Part shown: in pieces, positions 41,807 to 52,080 of the stretch
Layout: each line of letters opens with the position of its first letter
How positions within the stretch are numbered: the first letter of the stretch is position 1
Made by a program: the position numbers and the translations under genes
Source of the DNA: Sedimentibacter sp. SX930
GTDB lineage: Bacteria; Bacillota; Bacilli; Lactobacillales; Aerococcaceae
DNA: 64,000 bases
Direction of reading: 5' to 3'
Assembly (NCBI GenBank): GCA_002155105.1
Contig: MUZD01000002.1
Location: 1 to 64,000, forward strand
Notes under the pieces: model-generated
Database searches by the model: none
What the model was told of the DNA's origin: nothing
Seen by the model: the letters and a program-made list of their open reading frames with translations, nothing else

Positions 41807-42157
41807 ATGGCGAACTTAAAAAGAAATATGATTGAACTTGTCCTAGACGTAAAAGAGGGCGAAATCGTAACAAAGAAATATGTAACTCCGGTATTTATTC
41901 CGTTGAGTGTGGTTTATGAAGCAATCGATTTAATGGCTGAATTGAACTCCAGAAAATCTGGACAGGCTGAAAAAGATATGATCGACAAAGTTCTGATCTT
42001 CGTTGCTGAAAAAGTCTACAATAATCAATTCACCCGGGATGACCTGTTCAATTATCTGCATGGACCAGGAGCAATCAACGAATTGTTTATGCAAGTCCTT
42101 TTTGTTGCGAGAGGGGAACAGACCGAAGAAGCAAAAAAGTACCTGGAGAGCTTATAG
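41807..42157 (+). CDS. tail assembly chaperone (gpG-like)
   Basis: The 116-residue protein, before the tape measure gene, has the usual N-terminal pattern (KRNMIELVLDVKEGEIVTKKYVTPVFIPLSV). It helps assemble the tape measure and tube. Near its end a slippery AAAAAAG allows a -1 frameshift to a longer form. ATG after AGGAGGG. Confidence 0.87.
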   Translation: MANLKRNMIELVLDVKEGEIVTKKYVTPVFIPLSVVYEAIDLMAELNSRKSGQAEKDMIDKVLIFVAEKVYNNQFTRDDLFNYLHGPGAINELFMQVLFVARGEQTEEAKKYLESL

Positions 42158-42342
42158 ACGAAGAAGATTTTACTCCGGAAAAACAAAAGGAAAGCCTAGA
42201 CAAGATGATTTTGGAACTGATCAAACAAGGGAAAGATATCAATACTGTCCTGGCTATGCCTTACAGCTTCCTGATTGACGTCCTTCGCGAAGAGCATAAA
42301 CCAGAACGCAAACGGTCGCTCATCGCCGCATTCGGTGGTTAG
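42133..42342 (+). CDS. -1 frameshift extension of the tail chaperone (gpGT-like)
   Basis: At A-AAA-AAG (42133-42139) a -1 slip would continue as VPGELIDEEDFTPEKQKESL... for 67 residues to TAG at 42340-42342, giving a fused product of about 178 residues. This segment has no good start of its own and fills the gap before the tape measure gene, exactly as in the lambda gpG/gpGT arrangement. Confidence 0.8.
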   Translation, partial: KKVPGELIDEEDFTPEKQKESLDKMILELIKQGKDINTVLAMPYSFLIDVLREEHKPERKRSLIAAFGG

Positions 42343-42363
42343 CTGGCAGAAAGGAGGTAAGCG

Positions 42364-45300
42364 ATGTCCGAAAGAATAGAGGGTCTTTCCATTGGATTGG
42401 ACCTTGACAGCGTACAAGTCGAGAGCGGCCTAAAGGACTTGAATAAAAAACTAGCCCTGGTCAATAGTGAGATGAAAGCAAATCTTTCCGCTTTTGACAA
42501 AGGCGATGCATCACTTAAAAAATATCAAACGCAACTGGACGGGTTAAATAAGAAGCTGGAGATCCAAAAGACGAAGGTTGACAGCGCCCGCCAATCCTAT
42601 GAGAAGATGGCGAAAGCACACGGAGAAGGCTCAAAAGAAGCCGATGCCGCCGCTACTGCGTACAACAAGGAACTAGCCAGCCTGAATAATTTGGAGCGGT
42701 ATATCGGCAGCGTAACGACTGAAATGAACAAATCACAGTCAGCCTTTACGAAATATGGCAATCAGCTGACTGGTATATCTGAAAAGGCCGGAAAACTTGG
42801 TGATGGCTTGACCAAGACAGTGACTCCTGCAGTCCTGGCATTAGGTGCGGCTGCCGTACTCAGTGCGAATAATGTTTCGGATGCGACAGCAAAGATACAG
42901 AACAATTTAGGCGGTACCGCTGAAGAAGCTGCAAAGGTAGCAGGTATTGCGAACGACGTTTTCAAAGATGGTTGGGGAGAGTCGCTTGATAGTGTAGCAA
43001 CGTCCATGCTCGAAGTGAAGGAGCAATTGACGGGCATTTCGGATGTAGATTTAGGAGCCATCACTAAGATGACGATCGCCTTGGAACAATCACTCGGAAT
43101 GGATCAGACCGAAAGCCTACGCGGTATTAATGCGTTGATGAAGACATACGGAATGACCGCATATGAGGCGTTTGATTATATGGTAGCCGGGGCTCAGAAG
43201 GGTCTGAACAAGACCGACGAACTCGGTGATAACCTTGCCGAGTATGCGCCTTTATGGGAGCAAAACGGCTACTCAGCGCAGGAGATGTTTAACACGCTTC
43301 AGGCGGGTCTCGATGCCGGAGCCTATAACTTGGATAAGGTCAACGATTTGGTGAAAGAGTTTGGGATTCGAGTAGGTGACGGGACAATCAAAACCGCTAT
43401 CGAAGCGATGGGCGGCAGCTGGAAAGAAATCTATGATACATGGGAAGCTTCCGGCGAGTCGAATGATGAACTGTTCAGGAGAATGGCCGCTAATCTAGCC
43501 AGCATTCAGGACCCGCAAGAAAAGGCCTTGGCTTTAACCGAAATCTGGGGATCGCTCGGTGAGGATGCTGGCTCTAAGGTAGTAGAGGCTTTGGGTAATG
43601 TGACAGAGCAATATGGAGAAGTAAACGGCGCTGCCCAAGGTGTCATAGATACTCTAGAGGAAACACAGTCTCAGAAATTCCAAGCTATGTTTCGCGATAT
43701 GACTGATACTCTCGTTCCACTGGGAGACATCCTGTTGGAAATGGGCGAGGAGGCACTACCCATCCTGGAAGATGCCGTAGATAACCTGACGGATGCTTGG
43801 AACGATTTGAGTCCGGATATGCAGGAGAATGTCGTGCAATGGACGTTGGTTGCGGGTGCCGCCGGACCGATTGTTAAGATTTTCGGAGGCGTTGCCGGAG
43901 GGTTAGGGGCAATGCTAAAATTGCTTCCTGGTGTTACGGCTGGCCTTGGAACGGCCGGAGTGACAGGAGCTTTGGGCGGTGTTTCTGGCGCGGCAACCAC
44001 AGCCGGAGGAGCAGCGGCCTTGTTCGCAAATCCTTGGGTTCTTGGCATCGGGGCTATAACTTTGGCTGCCACTGGTGTAGGGACTTTCATCTATAAGGAA
44101 ATGACGAAAGACGCAACGAATCATGAAGCATCTGTTGATGCAACGAAAGGTAAATACCAGGAATGGTTTGACGCGGTTACCGAAGGCGCGAACGGTATGG
44201 TCAGTTCCCAAGAGCAGATTCAAGGTGCAATCAAAGGGACGGCATCAACTATCGCTGAAGAAACCGCAAGACTGAAAGAACAAAATACCCTTGTCACAAA
44301 TGCAATAGATGATTTGTGGAACGGCGGGTATGAGTGGAACAACATGTTCTTTAAATCGTTCAACGAACCGCTCGCACGCAATGTGAACGGCATCAAGGAC
44401 AAATTAAAAGAACTAAAAATGACAGATGATCAAATCAGCGAGATTGAAGAAAGCTACAACAATTATTCTTTGACAATCGGAAACACGATGGCCGAGATTT
44501 TGTCCACCTTCACTGCCGGAAAAGTTGTCACTGAGGAATTGGCGAACGCAACGATAAATGCCAATAACGCTGTCACAGAAGAAATCATAGTTGGGCTAAC
44601 TGCTCAAAAGGATGCTGAACAAGCGCGACTCGATGAGATGCTTGCCAATGGCGTCATGACGCAAGCTGAGTATGAAAAACGCGTGATGGATAACGGTATG
44701 CACTATGCTATGTTGACTCAAATTACACAGAACGCCAACGATGAAATTAATGCGATAATTGCAGCGGCTTCCTTGGAAAACCGACAGCTGACGGCTGAAG
44801 AAACCGCCAGTATGATTGACAGTTATATTACGTTGTCTGAAAACAGTGGTAAGAGCATGACGGAAATCGCAGAAGGACAAGACGCTTTATCCGAGAACAT
44901 GCGGAACATGGTAAGCGAGGTTGCTATTGCTTCATTGGTTCAGTCAGGAGCTTTGTCTGAAAGTGCGGCTTCACAGATTGGATCACTCGGTTCTGTTGAG
45001 GAAAAGGTCGGGGCTTTACAGTGGGCGTTGGATTATTATAATCAGACTGGCATCCCTTCGAAATCTATCTATATTGATACAAGCCCGGCTTTATATGCGA
45101 TTGCAGATGTTATGACGCGCTTGAAGGGCATCCCTGATGAACAGGTTTTCATCAACGTTGATGCAGGGAGAGTTTATACGCCCACTAGCCCAACCGGAGC
45201 GCAAGGGGCTGGATATAGGGCAACCGGTGATGACAGCTTTAAAGGTGGTCCTGCCGTACTCGGAGATGGCGGGCGTGAAGAACCATTTCTTACGCCTAGT

Positions 45301-45669
45301 GGATACTTTGGAATTTCCCCGGATACAGATACATTTTATCCGAACTTGCCAAAGGGGACGAAAATTTGGCCGAGTATACAACACTTCAGGATGGACATTC
45401 CACACTTTGCGACAGGTGTTGAAGGCAGCACGGAAGCGCAAAGGTTGATTGCGAGTTTTGGAAAAAGAGAGTTATCCGGAGAAATTTCTGGATCAAACAG
45501 TGTGAGTAATTCAAACCAGACAACTACGGAAATCCATAACCATTTCAACATTACGGCTTACGGTGAATTGCCGAACAAAACTGTTAAAAACATTACTGAA
45601 AAAATATCACGAGAACTAAAAAATATGAATGATCGGAAGATTATCAACAGAGGGGAGAAGGTGCATTGA
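42364..45669 (+). CDS. tape measure protein
   Basis: At 1101 residues it is the longest phage protein. An N-terminal coiled-coil region (about 20-140), a TP901-type conserved region (ALGAAAVLSANNVSDATAKIQNNLGGTAEEAAKVAG...), and a hydrophobic Gly/Ala-rich stretch (about 500-590) that could form membrane helices are visible. It sets tail length; at about 1.5 A per residue a tail near 165 nm would be expected (family rule, inference). AAAGGAGG upstream. Confidence 0.95.
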   Translation: MSERIEGLSIGLDLDSVQVESGLKDLNKKLALVNSEMKANLSAFDKGDASLKKYQTQLDGLNKKLEIQKTKVDSARQSYEKMAKAHGEGSKEADAAATAYNKELASLNNLERYIGSVTTEMNKSQSAFTKYGNQLTGISEKAGKLGDGLTKTVTPAVLALGAAAVLSANNVSDATAKIQNNLGGTAEEAAKVAGIANDVFKDGWGESLDSVATSMLEVKEQLTGISDVDLGAITKMTIALEQSLGMDQTESLRGINALMKTYGMTAYEAFDYMVAGAQKGLNKTDELGDNLAEYAPLWEQNGYSAQEMFNTLQAGLDAGAYNLDKVNDLVKEFGIRVGDGTIKTAIEAMGGSWKEIYDTWEASGESNDELFRRMAANLASIQDPQEKALALTEIWGSLGEDAGSKVVEALGNVTEQYGEVNGAAQGVIDTLEETQSQKFQAMFRDMTDTLVPLGDILLEMGEEALPILEDAVDNLTDAWNDLSPDMQENVVQWTLVAGAAGPIVKIFGGVAGGLGAMLKLLPGVTAGLGTAGVTGALGGVSGAATTAGGAAALFANPWVLGIGAITLAATGVGTFIYKEMTKDATNHEASVDATKGKYQEWFDAVTEGANGMVSSQEQIQGAIKGTASTIAEETARLKEQNTLVTNAIDDLWNGGYEWNNMFFKSFNEPLARNVNGIKDKLKELKMTDDQISEIEESYNNYSLTIGNTMAEILSTFTAGKVVTEELANATINANNAVTEEIIVGLTAQKDAEQARLDEMLANGVMTQAEYEKRVMDNGMHYAMLTQITQNANDEINAIIAAASLENRQLTAEETASMIDSYITLSENSGKSMTEIAEGQDALSENMRNMVSEVAIASLVQSGALSESAASQIGSLGSVEEKVGALQWALDYYNQTGIPSKSIYIDTSPALYAIADVMTRLKGIPDEQVFINVDAGRVYTPTSPTGAQGAGYRATGDDSFKGGPAVLGDGGREEPFLTPSGYFGISPDTDTFYPNLPKGTKIWPSIQHFRMDIPHFATGVEGSTEAQRLIASFGKRELSGEISGSNSVSNSNQTTTEIHNHFNITAYGELPNKTVKNITEKISRELKNMNDRKIINRGEKVH

Positions 45670-46403
45670 AACCAGGAAGCTTTTATTTGAACGGTGTGCA
45701 TAGCGATGACATCGGAGCGCTCATATCTGAACGGCCCATAATTGAAATGCCAAACAGGAAGATTGAATTAAAAGAGATTCCTGGCGTTAACGGTGCAATC
45801 CCTTTTGATCATGGGTCCTACAGCAATACGCAAATGGCACTTGAAATTTTTTATATGACGGATAATGAAGAAGATTTGCCGCTGCAAAGGAGCAGAGTGG
45901 CAGCTTCTTTTTTATTTAACCGATATGTGGAATTTATCCCATATTTTGATTCTGAAAAAATCTACAAGGTGATCAATACCGAATATCCTCGTTTCAAGGG
46001 AAATAGTACATTCCGGCACTTTGATGTTTTTGAAGTAACCTTTTCGGTGAAACCATATAAATATCTGATCGGCAGCGGCACGCATGAATTGCTGGAGGGT
46101 GCAACAATTTTAAATCCAACACCGTATGAAGCAGAACCGTTAATCACTATCCAAGGTAGCGGTGATTGCACGCTGACAATAAACGGTATAGAGTATGTGG
46201 TCAAAAATATCGTTGATGAGGTCCTGCTGGATAGCGAGATCCAACACTGTTATAAAACCGTGAACGGACTGCTAGTGAACGAGAATAGTAAGATGTATTC
46301 CATTGACTTTCCTGTTTTGGTTCCGGGAAATAACATAATCACATGGACGGGCGCCGGAGTTACAGCAGTTACTTTCAAACCGAAATGGAGATCCCTCGTA
46401 TGA
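45666..46403 (+). CDS. distal tail protein (Dit)
   Basis: The 245-residue protein starts with TTG after GGGAGAAGG. The N-terminal Sipho_tail domain (FYLNGVHSDDIGALISERPIIEMPNRKIE...IPGVNGAIPFDHGSYSNTQMALEI) is typical. It forms the hub ring between tape measure and tail tip. It overlaps the tape measure stop and the next ATG. Confidence 0.9.
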   Translation: MKPGSFYLNGVHSDDIGALISERPIIEMPNRKIELKEIPGVNGAIPFDHGSYSNTQMALEIFYMTDNEEDLPLQRSRVAASFLFNRYVEFIPYFDSEKIYKVINTEYPRFKGNSTFRHFDVFEVTFSVKPYKYLIGSGTHELLEGATILNPTPYEAEPLITIQGSGDCTLTINGIEYVVKNIVDEVLLDSEIQHCYKTVNGLLVNENSKMYSIDFPVLVPGNNIITWTGAGVTAVTFKPKWRSLV

Positions 46404-48475
46404 AACCTATTTTATACAAAGCAGGCGAAACAGACTTTAATCATAAGGGCATCGGGACATTGTCGGAGACAATCGCATGCGAAGTGACTGAAGAACGTAA
46501 CGGCGAATTTGAACTGTATTTGGAATATCCAGCATCTGGCTTGCATTACGCTGAGATCCAGGAGTTATGTCTTGTAAAGGCGAAACCGAATTCCGTCGAT
46601 GATCTTCACCTATTCCGGATTTATGAACGTCAGCTCGATACGATTACACAAGTCTGGTCTGTTTACGCGACAAGCATCTCCAATGACCTTGGTGGTAATT
46701 TGGTTCAAAGCGTTGTTTCGAATGATGTTACGCCACAGACGGCCCTTGATGTGATGAAGAATAGTTTAATTCAACCTACTGATTTCATGTTTTATTCGGA
46801 CATCAATGCAACCAATAGCATTGATTGGAAGATGCGGAATCCATTAAATTGCATAGCCGGCGAAGAGGGGTCTTTGTTGGATGTGTTTGGCGGAGAGCTA
46901 AAACGGGGAAATGATTTTATTTGGCTATATGCTAGGCGGGGCCGAGATAATGTCGCAACGATTCGCCACGGGAAAAACCTGACAGGCCTGGAAGCAGAGT
47001 ATTCAACTAAAGGTTTAGTAACACAGATTCTGCCCTATTTTACACACACTCCTGAAGGAAGCGAGGCGGAAGAGACTGTTATCGGCAGTCTTGTCATTTC
47101 TCAGTATGCGAACAATTACCCGGTCACAATGATTCTGCCGGTCGATTATTCTAGTGACGATCGAGTGACGGATCTTGCTAGTTTGAATACTGCAGCTTCT
47201 AATTATTTTATTGAAAATGCCGGGATTGATAAACCAAGTGTAGCGATGGACGTGGATCTGGATGACTTGTCTGACAGCAGCGAGTATGAACAATTCAAGT
47301 CATTTGAGAATGTCGAAGTTTGCGATACCATAACGGTTTATTCGAAGCAATTTGATGTAAACCTAACCGCGAAGGTGACGCAAATAGTATTTGATGTACT
47401 CAGAGAGAAGAACCAATCACTGAAGGTAGGATCTGTAAGAACGAGTTTTTATGATGACTTGAAGAGTGGTTACAAAGACTTAGTAAAAGAGGTTACTGTA
47501 TCGCTTACCAACACCATCGAGAAAGCAGCGAACGGAAAGAATCGCATTTTCAGAGGGGCAGATGAACCGCTGGAAGGGATGAGCAAAAACGATGTGTGGT
47601 ATAAGCCCGTTGGTGATGGGGAAATAGAGATGTACGTCTATGATGGCGCGTACTGGAATAGGGAAGCCTACTCTGCCGACTCGCTTGGTGGGACAGTAAA
47701 CTTCGCCAATATCAATGCAATAAATCTGAATTTGAACGCTTTGACGACAGCTAGTATCTCCGGAGCCAACTTCTGGTTAAACCTTATCGCCAGCATCATG
47801 CAGTTCACGAACCCGACAACTGGAGATATTTTGGTGTTTGATCAGGGGGAAATCTATTATCAAAACGGAACCAAGGTGAGGCGTTTAAGATATTCAGAAG
47901 AAGGTTTCATCTTCGAGCCGGGTGAAGGCAATACAGGCACATCGTTAAATACTTCGCTGATTCTGCGGGGAGGTTTCGGATCAGACAAGTACATAGATTT
48001 TATGGACAAAGATTTTGAGACCGGAACCATCTATAACCACCAACGCATCACAGCGCGGAACGCAATTATGTATTTCCAAACGATTGACCGGGTTCACGTT
48101 GTCCATGATTCTGATTTATCATTTGCCCCGATTGCTGCATCAGCGTTTGAGGTTGGATCTAGTGAGGATTTCAAGCAGAATATCGTAACCTCGGAAATCA
48201 GCGCCTTGGATAAAATCAGCAGTTTAGCGGTCGTGGAATACGATCTGAATCACAATGTCGAAACCGGAGTGGATAACAAGCAACTCGGCTTTATCGCAGA
48301 GGATAGCCCTTATATTTCCGGCAGTGACGGTAAAAGTATCGATCTGTATAAAGCGATAACCCTGAACACGAAAGGTGTCCAGGAGTTGTTGGCTAAGATT
48401 GAGGCGTTGGAAGAAGAAAATGCAACGATGAGAGCTGACGTTACAGCAATAAAAAAATTATTAGGGTTAACTTAG
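46400..48475 (+). CDS. tail-associated protein (Tal) with C-terminal S74-like chaperone
   Basis: The 691-residue protein begins MKPILYKAGETDFNHKGIGTLSE, the prophage tail / Tal N-terminal domain that forms the tail tip. A middle linker region follows. The C-terminal about 120 residues (SSEDFKQNIVTSEISALDKISSLAVVEYDL...LGFIAEDSP) have the Peptidase S74 autocleaving trimer-chaperone pattern, ending in a coiled coil. ATG 46400 overlaps the Dit stop; GGAGAT upstream. Confidence 0.88.
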   Translation: MKPILYKAGETDFNHKGIGTLSETIACEVTEERNGEFELYLEYPASGLHYAEIQELCLVKAKPNSVDDLHLFRIYERQLDTITQVWSVYATSISNDLGGNLVQSVVSNDVTPQTALDVMKNSLIQPTDFMFYSDINATNSIDWKMRNPLNCIAGEEGSLLDVFGGELKRGNDFIWLYARRGRDNVATIRHGKNLTGLEAEYSTKGLVTQILPYFTHTPEGSEAEETVIGSLVISQYANNYPVTMILPVDYSSDDRVTDLASLNTAASNYFIENAGIDKPSVAMDVDLDDLSDSSEYEQFKSFENVEVCDTITVYSKQFDVNLTAKVTQIVFDVLREKNQSLKVGSVRTSFYDDLKSGYKDLVKEVTVSLTNTIEKAANGKNRIFRGADEPLEGMSKNDVWYKPVGDGEIEMYVYDGAYWNREAYSADSLGGTVNFANINAINLNLNALTTASISGANFWLNLIASIMQFTNPTTGDILVFDQGEIYYQNGTKVRRLRYSEEGFIFEPGEGNTGTSLNTSLILRGGFGSDKYIDFMDKDFETGTIYNHQRITARNAIMYFQTIDRVHVVHDSDLSFAPIAASAFEVGSSEDFKQNIVTSEISALDKISSLAVVEYDLNHNVETGVDNKQLGFIAEDSPYISGSDGKSIDLYKAITLNTKGVQELLAKIEALEEENATMRADVTAIKKLLGLT

Positions 48476-48510
48476 ATGTCTGGAGTGTACAATTAATTTG
48501 ATTATGATAA

Positions 48511-48560
48511 TAGCTAAATCAGTAGCATATTTGATGCAGCTACCGATTTAGCTATTCTTT
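48511..48560. terminator. terminator between Tal and the leftward DUF4393 gene
   Basis: TAGCTAAATC / GATTTAGCTA stem (48511-48520, 48545-48554) followed by a T-rich run. It can serve the converging transcripts of both neighbours. Confidence 0.65.
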
Positions 48561-48594
48561 ACTATTTAAAATTTACTGATGCATTTTCGTTGGT

Positions 48595-49374
48595 TCAATT
48601 AGCAATAACTGCACTCCCAAATTTTTTGCCAAATTGAGTTGTTGTAATATAACCTTCTGAAACCACAAGTTTATCAAAAGGTATTTCAGTTGACTTGTGA
48701 AAGTTTAACTCATGAAGAGCTCTTTTGTACAAGTCGTCTTTTTTAAATTCCGTGTATCGAGCCACGAAATGTGGTCGAATCAAAGTATTGTTATGAATGC
48801 TGATAAGACCAAGTCTTTCTAGTGTGTTTATTGACACTGGTTCATTTATTGTACCTTCATCAGTTAATATAATATTATCAATTACTGGCAATTTGTTCGT
48901 GTTAGCGTAGTTTTCATAACTAATATTCACTTTTGCAAATGCAGGGACACTATAGATTTTGTTAAATAATGTAGCATCTTTTGCGGTCAAGTCTTTTAAG
49001 ACTGTTGAGAAAGAAGGTAATACATCTTTATTCTTTCTATCATCCAACGATGAGGCAATAAGATTTGCAAACATTTCTTGAAGTTCTTCGCTATCTAATT
49101 GATATATCGAATCTTCCACAGCTTTTAATGCAAGCCCTTGTTTGGACATATCACGATTTTCGAGAGGAATATTACTATTTTTCTCCATTATTTTCCTTTC
49201 GAAATTATCCATGTTGTACTTGTTGATTATTCCAAGTTTCATAAAAGGATTCATGATAAAACTAGCAACTCCACCAATTCCTTTCCCTAATGGTTCTGCA
49301 ATTGGGTCTAACAGCTTGCCTATAGTATTTTGTGGTACCATTTCGAACCATGGATTTAAGTCAGTTTCTGGCAT
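48595..49374 (-). CDS. DUF4393 / Abi-alpha-like protein, accessory insert in the tail module
   Basis: The 259-residue protein has the DUF4393 (Abi-alpha) pattern: an N-terminal hydrophobic glycine-rich segment (PLGKGIGGVASFIMNPF), ELQEMFANLIASSLDDRKNKDVLPSF in the middle, and LKDLTAKDATLFNKI. Family members have been linked to abortive phage infection. It is transcribed against the tail genes, with its own GAGGTG ribosome site, so it can be expressed in the lysogen. Function inferred from family and context. Confidence 0.75.
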   Translation of the reverse strand: MPETDLNPWFEMVPQNTIGKLLDPIAEPLGKGIGGVASFIMNPFMKLGIINKYNMDNFERKIMEKNSNIPLENRDMSKQGLALKAVEDSIYQLDSEELQEMFANLIASSLDDRKNKDVLPSFSTVLKDLTAKDATLFNKIYSVPAFAKVNISYENYANTNKLPVIDNIILTDEGTINEPVSINTLERLGLISIHNNTLIRPHFVARYTEFKKDDLYKRALHELNFHKSTEIPFDKLVVSEGYITTTQFGKKFGSAVIAN

Positions 49375-49507
49375 TTATATCACCTCGCCTTCTATATCAA
49401 GTATAAGCGATAGTTACCTCAAATTTATACAGAACCCAAAAGAATATTTTAGAAAAAGCTATCTTCATGGATAGTTTTTTTCAATTTACAAAAAGGAGTG
49501 ATACATA

Positions 49508-51940
49508 TTGGTCTTAGAACAATTTATAATTGATGCCGACATTATTTGGGACCAGGTCGGCAAGACGTTTTTCGAAAATCCAGAAGCGAAACCCGGCCGG
49601 ATTATGCGCGTGCAAGTTGTGAATGCCGGCATCATAGAGGATCTAACGGGGTATACATTGAACCTTGGTTGGACCAGTGTTAGAGATCCTTCCAAGTTTG
49701 GACTGGATGCTTTCGATGACGTTGACATCACAAAAGGGATTTTTGAGATTGCCTATACAACTGGAATGCTCACGAATATCGGGCCGCTGAATGCATCGCT
49801 GCTGCTGGTACCTCCTGGTGAAGGAAGGCCAATAGAATCCAATAATTTCAAGCTTACTGTGAAGAACAGTGCGATCAATGCATCGGCGATTCAGGGTGAG
49901 ACAAGCTTTTCTACATTGGAGAATGCGCTCGTGGAAGTGAATGGCTGGAATGCGCGGATTGATGTGGTGGAGCAGGAGTTTAAGGATAGGGCGGAAGCTC
50001 TCGATGGGGCTTATCCGGTAAGACTTACTGCTGCAGAACAAGCTGCTACTAGTGCTGTAACGGTGGCAAATACTGCATCCCAAAAAGCGGATGCAATGGC
50101 GAGCGGTAGCCCTAAAGGGGTTTACGCTACACTCGCATTATTGCAAGCAGCCTATCCAACAGGTACGACAGGCGCTTATCTCGTTTCTGCGGATGGTAAA
50201 TGGTACTACTGGTCAGGTAGTACGTGGACAATCGGTGGCGTTTATCAAGCAACGGAACTCGGAATCGGGGCGGTGACGGACGACAAAATCAACAGTGCCA
50301 GTAAATTGGGTATGGTAACCGATGATTTGGAAGTAAATGGAATTTTAAAATCGGTAAATGTCAATCCAATCAAGAGTTATGGTAGCTTGAGCGCCAATTT
50401 ATCCCCATCATATGCCGGTATGAGCGTGCCGTTTGTCTATCATGGTATTCAACACAAATATATTTTGATACCTTATTTAAAAACAACCTATGACGCTTTT
50501 GTCACCTTTGCAATCGCTAATCTGACCATTGATTGTTGGGGAACCCAAACAAAAGGTGATGTGGATACATTAACCTACTTTGACCATTGGTTAGTTGCCG
50601 GAGAATACACCAATCTGATGATTCCGGTTGCTTTTAATTACACACCGCTTGTCGCAGAAACAGAGTATTTGTTATTGGTTCAAAGTATGCAGAATATCGG
50701 ATCACCAACATATTCAAGTCAAGCGCCTTTTCAGGTGAAGAAAAACAATAGCACAACAACTTTTGGCCCTTTAGTTTCAGCTTATCTCAAAACTAAATTT
50801 TTGCTAAACTACGGGGCATACGCTTGGGGATTGGGTAGCCCTGGTCAAATAGATTATGTTTTACCTCCCTTGGAATTGATTGAGGACATCGTACAAGTGT
50901 CCGACATTGACACATATGTGGATAATAAAATCATGAGTGTGACGTTACCCATCACCGATTATGTACCGGATGAAATTGAACTGATTAAAAATGACGATGT
51001 GGAAATCTTTTACGACAGTATTTTTAGTGTGAAGCGCATTGAAAACTATCGCTTGGACGTGACAAACGGCTTGGGAACGTACCACAACCGCAAAGCGATT
51101 ATCCAACCAGTAGACGCTACCGTGGACAAGATTACAAACGTCAAAGTCTACAACGACTACGAGCAACTGGTCAGCGAGTGTGATTTAAACTTTAAAGTCT
51201 ATCCAGTAGTAAATCCCAGTGCGCCGAAAAACTTGCTGATTATTGGTGATAGTTTGACAGAGTACGGGGAGGGCAGTAGTACGGTAAATACGCTTTACAG
51301 TAAGCTTCAGTCCAAAGGTATGACGAACATCAATTTTATCGGCACAAAAAATGCCGCAGGAAACGCGTTGGCAAAACATGAGGGTAGAGCCGGATGGCGG
51401 ACGTGGGACTATCTCGGTGTAGGAACGACCGGAAATCCTTTTGTCTACAATGGTATCGTTGATTTTGGCGCTTACTGCACCGCAAACGGGTATAGCGGGA
51501 TTGATTACTGTATCATTCACATGAACTGGAACGCAATTATGTTCAGCACGGAAACCATGGTGTCTAATCTTAGCCAACTCGTTGACAAAGTGAAAGCAAG
51601 CTATCCTAACGCAATTGTGTTTATTGTTGGGATGAGCGCTTATCGCAAAGGACGCTACACAGGTGATTTTGCTTGTAGTAAGCTAAGAGCGTGGGAAGTC
51701 GATGCCGCGTACAAAGTAATGGCCGCCACAAAAACAAACGTCAAAGCCATCAATTTATTGCCATATCGCGATATGGACTACGGCAATGTCTATAACACAT
51801 CACAAGTCAATCTGCGTAACGCTACCGACACAGAGCGGTTGTTGTCTGATCACGTGCATTGTGGAGCGGTCGGCTACATGCAAATAGCGGACGTTTATTT
51901 CCGGAAATTGGCAAAACAAACTTATCTGGAATCGTTATAA
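49508..51940 (+). CDS. baseplate/receptor-binding protein with SGNH hydrolase domain
   Basis: The 810-residue protein has a BppU-like N-terminal domain (about 1-130; QVVNAGIIEDLTGYTLNLGW), a linker with helical repeats, a tip-like middle, and a C-terminal SGNH/GDSL hydrolase (about 570-810). The catalytic Ser582 lies in LLIIGDSLTEYGEG, and Asp781/His784 in SDHVHCGAVGY. It probably binds and deacetylates host surface glycan during adsorption. The TTG start follows AAAAGGAGTG. Confidence 0.87.
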   Translation: MVLEQFIIDADIIWDQVGKTFFENPEAKPGRIMRVQVVNAGIIEDLTGYTLNLGWTSVRDPSKFGLDAFDDVDITKGIFEIAYTTGMLTNIGPLNASLLLVPPGEGRPIESNNFKLTVKNSAINASAIQGETSFSTLENALVEVNGWNARIDVVEQEFKDRAEALDGAYPVRLTAAEQAATSAVTVANTASQKADAMASGSPKGVYATLALLQAAYPTGTTGAYLVSADGKWYYWSGSTWTIGGVYQATELGIGAVTDDKINSASKLGMVTDDLEVNGILKSVNVNPIKSYGSLSANLSPSYAGMSVPFVYHGIQHKYILIPYLKTTYDAFVTFAIANLTIDCWGTQTKGDVDTLTYFDHWLVAGEYTNLMIPVAFNYTPLVAETEYLLLVQSMQNIGSPTYSSQAPFQVKKNNSTTTFGPLVSAYLKTKFLLNYGAYAWGLGSPGQIDYVLPPLELIEDIVQVSDIDTYVDNKIMSVTLPITDYVPDEIELIKNDDVEIFYDSIFSVKRIENYRLDVTNGLGTYHNRKAIIQPVDATVDKITNVKVYNDYEQLVSECDLNFKVYPVVNPSAPKNLLIIGDSLTEYGEGSSTVNTLYSKLQSKGMTNINFIGTKNAAGNALAKHEGRAGWRTWDYLGVGTTGNPFVYNGIVDFGAYCTANGYSGIDYCIIHMNWNAIMFSTETMVSNLSQLVDKVKASYPNAIVFIVGMSAYRKGRYTGDFACSKLRAWEVDAAYKVMAATKTNVKAINLLPYRDMDYGNVYNTSQVNLRNATDTERLLSDHVHCGAVGYMQIADVYFRKLAKQTYLESL

Positions 51941-52015
51941 CGACTGAACCAAACTGACAAGTTTTTGAAAATCATTTTTCAGGAAAAAACTACTGAATGA
52001 GTGAAAACAAAACTG

Positions 52016-52042
52016 AAAGGATTGTCTGCGGATAGTCCTTTT
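52016..52042 (+). terminator. terminator after the receptor-binding gene
   Basis: AAAGGATTGTC / GGATAGTCCTTTT hairpin with Ts, 75 bp after the stop. Confidence 0.7.
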
Positions 52043-52080
52043 AAATAATAAATAAAATCATTTTATTGAATTATGTTGTA

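Noticed and set aside
42003-42278. 91-codon + strand frame around the tail chaperone
   Set aside because: Overlaps the chaperone and its frameshift extension in a third frame; the -1 frameshift explains the region better.
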